Source of the DNA: Spongilla lacustris
Lineage: Eukaryota > Porifera > Demospongiae > Spongillida > Spongillidae
NCBI GenBank assembly: GCA_949361645.1
Contig: OX442427.1
Span: forward strand, 5,940,757 to 6,004,756
Length of the DNA: 64,000 nt
Direction: 5' to 3'
Shown: piece after piece, positions 53,930 to 64,000 of the stretch
Layout of the letters: every line of letters starts with the position of its first letter
Numbering within the stretch: position 1 is the stretch's first letter
Position numbers and translations under genes: made by a program
The notes under the pieces: generated by a model
What the model was told of the DNA's origin: nothing
Databases searched by the model: none
What the model saw: only the letters and a program-made list of their open reading frames with translations

Positions 53930-56900
53930 GGTCTGTGTCACATGTGCCATAGTCTTGACCCGCCCCCACTGAGGACCGTGGCTGTGAGAGTGACAAGTGT
54001 AACCTTGTGACCAAACTAAGCGATGTTCTGGGAATCCTGCACCACAATAGCATCACCTGAGGTCTGTGTCACACATCTGTGCATGTGCCATGGTTGTGAC
54101 CTGCCCCCACTGAGGACCGTGGCTAGGTCCCACCTATAAGAGTGACAAGTGCGACCTTGTGACCAAACTAAGTGATGCTCTGGGAATCTTGCAACACAGT
54201 AGCATCACCTGAGGTCTGTGTCACACATCTGTGCATGTGCCATGGTTGTGACCCGCCCCCTCTGAGGACCGTGGCTAGGTCACACCTATGAGAGTGACAA
54301 GTGTAGCCTTGTGACCAAACTAAGCGATGTTCTGGAAATCTTGCACCACAGTAGCATCACCTGAGGATTGTGTCACACATCTGTGCATGTGCCATGGTTG
54401 TGACCCGCCCCCTCTGAGGACCGTGGCTAGGTCCCACCTATAAGAGTGACAAGTGTAACCTTGTGACCAAACTAAGCGATGTTCTGGGAATCCTGCACCA
54501 CACTAGCATCACCTGAGGTCTGTGTCACACATCTGTGCATGTGCCATGGTTGTGACCCGCCCCCTCTGAGGACCGTGGCTAGGTCCCACCTGTGAGAGTG
54601 ACAAGTGCGACCTTGTGACCAAACTAAGCAATGTTCTGGGAATCTTGCACCACACTAGCATCACCTGAGGTCTGTGTCACATATCTGTGCATGTGCCATG
54701 GTTGTGACCCGCCCCCTCTGACCGTGGCTAGGTCACACCTATGAGAGTGACAAGTGTAGCCTTGTGACCAAACTAAGCAATGTTCTGGGAATCTTGCACC
54801 CCAGTAGCATCACCAGAGGTCTGTGTCACACATCTGTGCATGTGCCATGGTTGTGACCCGCCCCCTCTGAGGACCGTGGCTAGGTCACACCTATGAGAGT
54901 GACAAGTGTAGCCTTGTGACCAAACTAAGCGATGTTCTGGGAATCCTGCACCACACTAGCATCACCTGAGGTCTGTGTCACACATCTGTGCATGTGCCAT
55001 GGTTGTGACCCACCCCCTCTGAGGACCGTGGCTAGGTCCCACCTGTGAGAGTGACAAGTGCGACCTTGTGACCAAACTAAGCGATGTTCTGGGAATCTTG
55101 CACCACAGTAGCATCACCTGAGGTCTGTGTCACACATCTGTGCATGTGCCATGGTTGTGACCCGCCCCCTCTGAGGACCGTGGCTAGGTCACACCTATGA
55201 GAGTGACAAGTGTAACCTTGTGACCAAACTAAGCGATGTTCTGGGAATCCTGCACCACAATAGCATCACCTGAGGTCTGTGTCACACATCTGTGCATGTG
55301 CCATGGTTGTGACCCGCCCCCACTGAGGACCGTGGCTAGGTCCCACCTGTGACAGTGACAAGTGCTACCTTGTGACCAAACTAAGCGATGTTCTGGGAAT
55401 CCTGCACCACACTAGCATCACCTGAGGTCTCTGTCACACATCTGTGCATGTGTCATGGTTGTGACCCGCCCCCTCTGAGGACCGTGGCTAGGTCACTAAG
55501 CGATGTTCTGGGAATCCTGCACCACACTAGCATCACCTGAGGTCTGTGTCACACATCTGTGCATGTGCCATGGTTGTGACCCGCCCCCTCTGAGGACCGT
55601 GGCTAGGTCCCACCTGTGAGAGTGACAAGTGCAACCTTGTGACCAAACTAAGCAATGTTCTGGGAATCTTGCACCACAGTAGCATCACCTGAGGTCTGTG
55701 TCACACATCTGTGCATGTACCATGGTTGTGACCCGCCCCCTCTGAGGACCATGGTTAGGTCACACCTATGAGAGTGACAAGTGTAACCTTGTGACCAAAC
55801 TAAGCGATGTTCTGGGAATCCTGCACCACAATAGCATCACCTGAGGTCTGTGTCACACATCTGTGCATGTGCCATGGTTGTGACCCGCCCCCACTGAGGA
55901 CCGTGGCTAGGTCCCACCTGTGAGAGTGACAAGTGCAACCTTGTGACCAAACTAAGCGATGTTCTGGGAATCTTGCACCACAGTAGCATCACCTGAGGTC
56001 TGTGTCACACATCTGTGCATGTGCCATGGTTGTGACCCGCCCCCTCTGAGGACCGTGGCTAGGTCACACCTATGAGAGTGACAAGTGTAGCCTTGTGACC
56101 AAACTAAGCGATGTTCTGGAAATCTTGCACCACAGTAGCATCACCTGAGGATTGTGTCACACATCTGTGCATGTGCCATGGTTGTGACCCGCCCCCTCTG
56201 AGGACCGTGGCTAGGTCCCACCTATAAGAGTGACAGGTGTAACCTTGTGACCAAACTAAGCGATGTTCTGGGAATCCTGCACTACACTAGCATCACCTGA
56301 GGTCTGTGTCACACATCTGTGCATGTGCCATGGTTGTGACCCGCCCCCTCTGAGGACCGTGGCTAGGTCACACCTATGAGAGTGACAAGTGTAGCCTTGT
56401 GACCAAACTAAGCGATGTTCTGGGAATCCTGCACCACAATAGCATCACCTGAGGTCTGTTTCACACATCTGTGCATGTGCCATGGTTGTGACCCGCCCCC
56501 TCTGAGGACCGTGGCTAGGTCCCACCTGTGAGAGTGACAAGTGCAACCTTGTGACCAAACTAAGCGATGTTCTGGGAATCTTGCACCACAGTAGCATCAC
56601 CTGAGGTCTGTGTCACACATCTGTGCATGTGCCATGGTTGTGACCCGCCCCCTCTGAGGACCGTGGCTAGGTCACACCTATGAGAGTGACAAGTGTAACC
56701 TTGTGACCAAACTAAGCGATGTTCTGGGAATCCTGCACCACAATAGCATCACCTGAGGTCTGTGTCACACATCTGTGCATGTGCCATGGTTGTGACCCGC
56801 CCCCACTGAGGACCGTGGCTAGGTCCCACCTGTGAGAGTGACAAGTGCTACCTTGTGACCAAACTAAGCGATGTTCTGGGAATCCTGCACCACACTAGCA

Positions 56901-58405
56901 TCACCTGAGGTCTGTGTCACACATCTGTGCATGTGTCATGGTTGTGACCCGCCCCCTCTGAGGACCGTGCTAGGTCACACCTATGAGAGTGACAAGTGTA
57001 ACCTTGTGACCAAACTAAGCGATGTTCTGGGAATCCTGCACCACACTAGCATCACCTGAGGTCTGTGTCACACATCTGTGCATGTGCCATGGTTGTGACC
57101 CGCCCCCTCTGAGGACCGTGGCTAGGTCCCACCTGTGAGAGTAACAAGTGCAACCTTGTGACCAAACTAAGCGATGTTCTGGGAATCTTGCACCACAGTA
57201 GCATCACCTGAGGTCTGTGTCACACATCTGTGCATGTGCCATGGTTGTGACCCACCCCCTCTGAGGACCGTGGAAAGGTCACACCTATGAGAGTGACAAG
57301 TGTAACCTTGTGACCAAACTAAGCGATGTTCTGAGAATCCTGCACCACACTAGCATCACCTGAGGTCTGTGTCACACATCTGTGCATGTGCCATGGTTGT
57401 GACCCGCCCCCACTGAGGACCGTGGCTAGGTCCCACCTGTGACAGTGACAAGTGCTACCTTGTGACCAAACTAAGCAATGTTCTGGGAATCATGCACCAC
57501 ACTAGCATCACCTGAGGTCTCTGTCACACATCTGTGCATGTGTCATGGTTGTGACCCGCCCCCTCTGAGGACTGTGGCTAGGTCACACCTATGAGAGTGA
57601 CAAGTGTAACCTTGTGACCAAACTAAGCGATGTTCTGGGAATCCTGCACCACACTAGCATCACCTGAGGTCTGTGTCACTCATCTGTGCATGTGCCATGG
57701 TTGTGACCCGCCCCCTCTGAGGACCGTGGCTAGGTCCCACCTGTGAGAGTGACAAGTGCAACCTTGTGACCAAACTAAGCAATGTTCTGGGAATCTTGCA
57801 CCACAGTAGCATCACCTGAGGTCTGTGTCACACATCTGTGCATGTGCCATGGTTGTGACCCACCCCCTCTGAGGACCGTGGCTAGGTCCCACCTATGAGA
57901 GTGACAAGTGTAGCCTTGTGACCAAACTAAGCGATGTTCTGGGAATCCTGCACCACACTAGCATCACCTGAGGTCTGTGTCACCAATCTGTGCATGTGCC
58001 ATGGTTGTGACCCGCCCCCTCTGAGGACCGTGGCTAGGTCCCACCTATGAGAGTGACAAGTGTAGCCTTGTGACCAAACTAAGCGATGTTCTGGGAATCC
58101 TGCACCACACTAGCATCACCTGAGGTCTGTGTCACCAATCTGTGCATGTGCCATGGTTGTGATTCGCCCCCTCTGAGGACCGTGGCTAGGTCCCACCTGT
58201 GAGAGTGACAAGTGTAACCTTGTGAGCTAACTAAGCGATGTTCTGGGAATTCTGCACCACAGTAGCATCACCTGAGGTCTCTGTCACATCTGTGCATGTG
58301 TCATGGTTGTGACCCACCCCCTCTGAGGACTGTGGCTATGTCACACCGTGAGAGTGTCAGGGTGACCAAACTATGCATTGTTCTGGTAATCCTGCACCAC
58401 AATAG
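53930..58405 (+). repeat. 152-bp satellite array, forward orientation, about 29 copies
   Basis: Monomers start with ACCAAACTAAGCGATGTTCT at 54010, 54162, 54314, 54466 and so on, a strict 152-bp period. Other landmarks are GCATCACCTGAGGTCTGTGT, CATGTGCCATGGTTGTGACC and GAGGACCGTGGCTAGGTC. Monomers are highly alike. One is truncated near 55495, and the outermost ones are more diverged. Blocks of several monomers recur, suggesting higher-order units. Confidence 0.95.
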
Positions 58406-59194
58406 GTTCTCATTTAATGTAAAATTAGGTGCATTTTCATGTATTGATATGAATAAACACTATTATTCACCAGGAGTGCATATAACTTTAAGAGATGGCT
58501 TTACTTAGATCTTGAATGTGCAGAATTATACGCCAAGGAAATGTTATGATTACTGCAAAATTCTTTTTAAAAAAATAACAAAACCTTGGAACTCTAAATT
58601 AAATTGTCTTTTTTAAAAAGTTCTGTGAATTGAACTATATTGCAATACAAATCAATGGCTGGTGACATGCAGGCCACATTACGTGATATCTCCATATTAG
58701 CTTGCATTTATATTTGCATGCTGTACCTTTGAGTACAACAGTAAAGCATCAAGCCAGGTGTTTAGTATTTTAATTTCCACTGGTTGACCATCAGCACTGC
58801 ATGAGATCACAGTCCAAATTGAACAATCATGCACCACCTGCTTTTAAATGATGCATTATATACAATACATACACAGCACATGCTACATTGTGGCATATAG
58901 CACGGATGTAAACAACGTGGTTAAGTTCATTCATAAGACTGACAAATGCCTTCTGAACTGAAGTGAAACTCTGTGCATCCATTGCTGCTGTATGATTATT
59001 ATATGCAAGTGGGCATAGTATCTGTACTTATATGTGGCTTACCCTTCAGCATAAAATGCAAAGGTGTTGCCGCAAGAGCCTGCAAAACAGGTTTCATCCA
59101 ACACCTAGTAAATGTTGTGTTTTGAAGCGCCTTATTAACTTGACTGGAAATTCGTGTATAAAGACCCCAGCTTACACATGCTGAAAAAAATCCA
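58406..59194. other. Unique spacer between the inverted satellite arrays
   Basis: About 0.8 kb of AT-rich sequence with no satellite monomers and no convincing frame longer than about 70 codons. It would be the loop of the hairpin. Confidence 0.7.
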
Positions 59195-61800
59195 CATATG
59201 TGTAACACAGACCTCAGGAGATGCTATTGTGGTGCAGGATTCCCAGAACATCGCTTAGTTTGGTCACAAGGTTGCACTTTGTCACTATCACAGGTGCGAC
59301 ATAGCCACGGTCCTCACAGGGGGTGGGTCACAACCATGACACATGCACAGATGTGTGACACAGACCTCAGGAGATGCTATTGTGGTGCAGGATTCCCAGA
59401 ACTTTGCTTAGTTTGGTCACAAGGTTGCACTTTGTCTCTCTCACAGGTGCGACATAGCCACGGTTCTCAAAGGGGGTGGGTCACGACCATGACACATACA
59501 CAGATGTGTGACACAGACCTCAGGAGATGCTATTGTGTTGCAGGATTCCCAGAACATCGCTTAGTTTGGTCACCCTGTCACACTCACAGGTGTGACATGG
59601 CCACAGTCCTCAGAGGGGGTGGGTCACAACCATGACACATGCACAGATGTGTGACACAGACCTCAGGTGATGCTATTGTGGTGCAGGATTCCCAGAACAT
59701 CGCTTAGTTTGGTCACAAGGTTGCACTTTGTCACTAACACAGGTGCGACATAGCCACGGTCCTCAGAGGGGGCGGGTCACAACCATGACACATGCACAGA
59801 TGTGTGAAACAGACCTCAGGTGATGCTATTGTGGTGCAGGATTCCCAGAACATCGCTTAGTTTGGTCACAAGGTTGCACTTTGTCACTATCACAGGTGCG
59901 ACATAGCCACGGTCCTCACAGGGGGTGGGTCACAACCATGACACATGCACAGATGTGTGACACAGACCTCAGGAGATGCTATTGTGGTGCAGGATTCCCA
60001 GAACTTTGCTTAGTTTGGTCACAAGGTTGCACTTTGTCTCTCTCACAGGTGCGACATAGCCACGGTTCTCAAAGGGGGTGGGTCACGACCATGACACATA
60101 CACAGATGTGTGACACAGACCTCAGGAGATGCTATTGTGTTGCAGGATTCCCAGAACATCGCTTAGTTTGGTCACCCTGTCACACTCACAGGTGTGACAT
60201 GGCCACAGTCCTCAGAGGGGGTGGGTCACAACCATGACACATGCACAGATGTGTGACACAGACCTCAGGAGATGTTATTGTGGTGCGGGATTCCCAGAAC
60301 ATTGCTTAGATTGGTGACAAGGTTGCACTTGTAACTCTCACAGGCGTGACATAGCCACGGCCCTCACAGGGGGTAGGTCACAACCATGACACATGCACAG
60401 ATGTGTGACACAGACCTCAGTAAATGCTATTCTGGTGCAGGATTCCCAGAACTCAAAGGGGGCGGGTCACGACCATGACACATGCACAGATGTGTGACAC
60501 AAACCTCAGTAGATGCTATTGTGGTGCAGGATTCCCAGAACATCGTTTAGTTTGGTCACAAGGTTGCACTTTGTCACTCTCACTGGTGTGACATATCCAC
60601 GGTCCTCAGAGGGGGTGGGTCACGACCATGACACATGCACAGATGTGTGACACAGACCTCAGGTGATGCTATTGTGGTGCAGGATTCCCAGAACATTGCT
60701 TAGTTTGGTCACAAGGTTGCACTTTGTCACACTCACAGGTGCGACATAGCCACGGTCCTCAAAGGGGGTGGGTCACAACCATAACACATGCACAGATGTG
60801 TGACACAGACCTCAGTAAATGCTATTCTGGTGCAGGATTCCCAGAACTCAAAGGGGGCGGGTCACGACCATGACACATGCACAGATGTGTGACACAAACC
60901 TCAGTAGATGCTATTGTGGTGCAGGATTCCCAGAACATCACTTAGTTTGGTGTCAAGGTTGCACTTTGTCACTCTCACAGGTGCGACATAGCCACGGTTC
61001 TCAAAGGGGGTGGGTCACAACCATGACACATGCACAGATGTGTGACACAGACCTCAGGAGATGCTATTGTGATGCAGGATTTCCAGAACATCGCTTAGTT
61101 TGGTCACCCTGTCACACTCACAGGTGTTGCATGGCCACGGTCCTCAGAGGGGGTGGGTCACAACCATGACACATGCACAGATGTGTGACACAGACCTCAG
61201 GTGATGCTAGTGTGGTGCAGGATTCCCAGAACATCGCTTAGTTTGGTCACAAGGTTGCACTTTGTCACACTCACAGGTGCGACATAGCCACGGTCCTCAA
61301 AGGGGGTGGGTCACAACCATGACACATGCACAGATGTGTGACACAGACCTCAGTAAATGCTGTTCTGGTGCAGGATTCCCAGAACATTGCTTAGTTTGGT
61401 GACAAGGTTGCACTTTGTCACACTCACAGGTGCGACATAGCCACGGTCCTCAGAGGGGGTGGGTCACGACCATGACACACGCACAGATGTGTGACACAGA
61501 CCTCAGTAGATGCTATTATTGTGCAGGATTCCCAGAACATTGCTTAGTTTGGTGTCAAGGTTGCACTTTGTCACTCTCACAGGTGCGACATAGCCAAGGT
61601 CCTCATAGGGGGTGGGTCGCAACCATGACATATGCACAGATGTGTGACACAGACCTCAGGAGATGCTACTGTGGTGCAGGATTCCCAGAACATCATTTAG
61701 TTTGGTCATAAGGTTGAACTGTGTCACTTTCACAGGTGTGACATAGCCTATAGCCACTGTCCTCACAGGGAGTTGGGTCAAGAGGATGATATATGCACAG
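59195..61800 (-). repeat. 152-bp satellite array, reverse orientation, about 17 copies
   Basis: The reverse complement of the first array's monomer (ACACAGACCTCAGG, GCAGGATTCCCAGAAC, CTTAGTTTGGTCAC). Monomers are more diverged than on the left and include two internally deleted copies (near 60450 and 60850). Frames of up to 145 codons through it are chance products of the repeat. Confidence 0.93.
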
Positions 61801-62016
61801 ATGTGCGTGTGGCATAGATTACTAGAACATAGCTTATAGTATGGTTTGATTTAAGATTACATCGCTTCGAATTTGTGTGGAATAGGGGAGTTACGCTATG
61901 CACTTGTGGTTCGGTTTGACGAGCGCGCGCCGTTTAATTTGCTTTAGGCGATAAATTGTGTGGAATGTGGTGCTGAGGAATGTGGTGCCAACTTCCATGC
62001 AGTGTACGAATATACC

Positions 62017-63365
62017 TGCGCCGAAACTCATCGGCAGACATTTAAATCAAAATTTTTCACTGCATATGTATCTGTGAATTATTGTGATCCAGTTGTACGC
62101 AAACCTTCATCAATATTAATAGTCGACTAGGCTTAGCGGCTAGTCGTAGAAATCTTTTCAATATGCGGCGTTATGCTCCTGCATTTTAACGGGATAAAAG
62201 CCCATACTTTTCAATAGCAAGTGAGCACCATCGATATATCATAGAGACATGCAGTAGGCCTACTATATTTACTACTGAGTATTTATATCTTAAAAATCCA
62301 GGCTGTCGTCATCAGACTCATGAAATGTCACTTTCTGCTATTAGTTAAGAAGAACCGGAATGATCAGTCACAGCAGTCTATATATCTTTTTTTTTTTTTA
62401 GTGTAATACATAACACTACGCCTTAGGTAATCATCAGAAACACCCTCGGCGTGGAAAACAGACACGTGCATGCATTTGCCAGTACAAGGCAATAAGAGAT
62501 TCAGCCTACCATGCATGATTACATGGACCAGAATATTATCTCTGCAGGTACCAACTGTATAAACACATTATTTCTATTGTCAGTTCGGATAATACTTTAA
62601 TAGATGAACAGTACTGCTTAAAGATGGTAAACTGTAGTATAATATACTCTCGGCCAAGTGGTCCCGGCATCGCGGAGTCTTTTAGAAACTGAAAGAAAGG
62701 TCGAACTTATTGAAGGCCTTCTTATATGTGTAATATCAACAGCCAAACAAGTTTAACTGCTACTTTTATACAGCTCATTATGACATACTGATAGCGAGAA
62801 ATACATCTGGCATGGGCGCGCGCGCTAGTACGGAAATGAAACGTGTTAATTTATATACGGCACAAATCAGTTACCTCGATAAATTAGACTTAGCCCGTGA
62901 AAAAGAGCCTACATGTAAATCGCTTCCCGCTAAACTGTACTCCACTAGTATAACATTGATGGTTGGCTGCACGATATGGTGAACAGGCATACCTACATTA
63001 CACTGGCACCATACTAATATTTACTATAACTAGGTGAAACGGACATAATGATGAAGATAATGATGATGAAAATGTTATGACCATATTGTTAGTATCATTG
63101 CTGCTCCCTAAATAAAGCCTATCCTAGTCCAACATCCAGAGACATCATCACAATAAACCCAAATATTACTCCAACTGAACAGAGGCGTCCATTGCCACTA
63201 CAATCAAGGAGAAGAAGGGTGAAGGAGGGTAAGAAGGGAGAGAGAAGAAGGGAAAGGGTGGAAAGGGAGGGATGGAGAAGGACAAGAAGGGAAAGTCATT
63301 TCACTGCGTCACACACTACTGTTGAATTATGCATACATTAAGTGTCCTCAAAACACGGCACTTAC
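62017..63365. other. Region between foldback and SLC39A11 exons
   Basis: AT-rich. No SLC39A11 terminal exon was found, although it would be expected here on the minus strand. A purine-rich GAAGAAGGG stretch lies at 63205-63295. Confidence 0.35.
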
Positions 63366-63857
63366 CAACTGTGACCTTCTGGAATGATGTCATCAACAAC
63401 AACAAACACCATGGCACCAGCTGCAAAAGCGAGGGCGTATGGGAGGAGTGGCTCTGCTACCTGTGAACATGTGGGGAGAGGGTACATGTGGAGGGACCAG
63501 GGAGGGAGAACGGTAACACATATGAGAGCAAAGGGAGGAGAAAATCAGTATTGCCTTACCCGCACCAAACTCAACCACGAGGTCACTTTCCCTAAATTTC
63601 CATGTGAATCCCTTCCTCTCTACACCACTAAATCTGCTTTGCCTTCATGTTAATTTTATCTTTTCTTTTCTTCCTAACATGTTCCATCCCTATCTCTTTA
63701 CTTATCCCCACAGTCACAACAGCTTCACAACACTTTTTGGCATTCCTCCCCCCCCTCAATTTATTGGAGGCATGCTTTAGTAGTTAAACTCACCACAACA
63801 GCGAGGGTCCCAAACACACCGGCTATAGGCTCCACCATTCCACTCAGCTGGCCATAC
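63366..63857 (-). CDS. SLC39A11: SLC39A11 (ZIP11) zinc transporter homologue, two exons
   Basis: Exons 63857-63794 ([16 protein letters not shown]) and 63460-63366 ([16 protein letters not shown], then [12 protein letters not shown]) have GT-AG borders and compatible phases. Both match the most conserved C-terminal helices of ZIP11. The VEP...G and AAGAM...DDIIPEG segments carry the small and acidic residues that line the metal path. ZIP11 moves zinc into the cytosol from the Golgi or nucleus-associated membranes in mammals. The 5' part lies beyond the window. The final exon was not found; if the last donor (TTG/GTAAGT) were not used, the frame would stop at once. Confidence 0.85.
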
Positions 63858-64000
63858 CTGACAGGGACCAGCAAAATGTAGTCAAGTGTCATGAAACACA
63901 GTCACAAGACCATACCAAAGCTCATCACATTCCCATGCCAGATTACATGACCTTACCAAAAGCTCCACCACATTCCCATGCCAGACGCTCGTAATGGTAG

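Larger units (their letters stand above)
53716..62016. mobile_element. 8.3-kb satellite-armed foldback structure
   Basis: The outer ends are inverted copies of about 70 bp: 53716-53786 against about 61947-62016, sharing CTGCATGGAAG, GGCACCACATTCC, CAGCACCACATTCCACAC and TTATCGC. Inside are two arrays of one 152-bp satellite in opposite orientation, about 4.5 and 2.6 kb, around a 0.8-kb AT-rich spacer. No transposase or other long frame is found. The layout is that of foldback (FB/Galileo-like) elements, with tandem repeats within inverted termini. Target duplications were not identified. A large inverted duplication of an ordinary satellite is the alternative, but the shared outer ends argue for an element. 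Confidence 0.78.

Noticed and set aside
53930..58405. CRISPR-like array
   Set aside because: Whole 152-bp monomers repeat with no unique spacers, in a eukaryotic genome.
59198..61711. Repeated 98-145-residue frames in the reverse satellite array
   Set aside because: The 152-bp period is not a multiple of three and monomers contain stops in most copies; no codon pattern beyond the repeat.
62300..62350. Possible minus-strand terminal exon ending ESDDDSLDF
   Set aside because: Has an acceptor-like AG and a stop, but does not match the expected ZIP11 C-terminus and is too short to support.

Overview
This is a eukaryotic, animal nuclear sequence. It has multi-exon genes with GT-AG introns, many of them only 48-80 bp, a eukaryotic tRNA-Thr, and orthologues of animal genes: acyl-CoA oxidase 3, MEIOB, FIBP, PHAF1/C16orf70, the zinc transporter SLC39A11, LRAT-domain proteins and a seven-helix receptor. 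The very short introns, compact genes separated by satellite-rich DNA, an LRAT-repeat protein and the retroelement families suggest an early-branching invertebrate, most likely a sponge. That placement is inference; no species-diagnostic marker is present.

Layout. 1-6.2 kb: a 27-bp minisatellite interrupted by a complete but broken Ty3/gypsy LTR retrotransposon with 97-bp LTRs, a tRNA-Leu primer site and a 5-bp target duplication. 6.2-9.1 kb: tRNA-Thr(AGT) on the minus strand, a decayed retrotransposon 3' end, and a roughly 500-bp (GGGA)n tract. 9.7-17.9 kb: an intronless seven-helix receptor gene (minus) among minisatellites. 17.9-20.9 kb: a PHAF1 homologue (minus) with a two-codon first coding exon and a long repetitive C-terminal extension. 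21.8-22.9 kb: a pyrimidine-rich array running into a 200-base N gap. 23.6-24.7 kb: intronless FIBP (minus). 25.5-30.5 kb: a multi-exon gene (minus) with six tandem LRAT-like repeats, only the last keeping the catalytic Cys motif. 31.3-36.9 kb: a cluster of inverted-repeat (foldback/MITE-like) elements, one nested in another, and a 43-bp minisatellite. 37.7-46.7 kb: a complete 17-exon peroxisomal acyl-CoA oxidase ending in SKL (685 codons, all exon phases compatible). 46.8-47.8 kb: a secreted nucleoside-hydrolase-like gene, tail to tail with ACOX. 48.0-53.4 kb: a complete 13-exon MEIOB homologue (474 codons). 53.7-62.0 kb: an 8.3-kb inverted repeat whose arms are arrays of a 152-bp satellite in opposite orientations around a 0.8-kb spacer. 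63.4-63.9 kb: two exons of an SLC39A11 homologue.

The genes do not form one pathway; this is an ordinary housekeeping neighbourhood. Its distinctive aspect is how strongly tandem and inverted repeats have invaded it, including inside introns and coding sequence. The best candidates for new biology are the giant satellite foldback, the six-repeat LRAT protein, and a minisatellite that has copied a working 5' splice site eight times in the ACOX gene.
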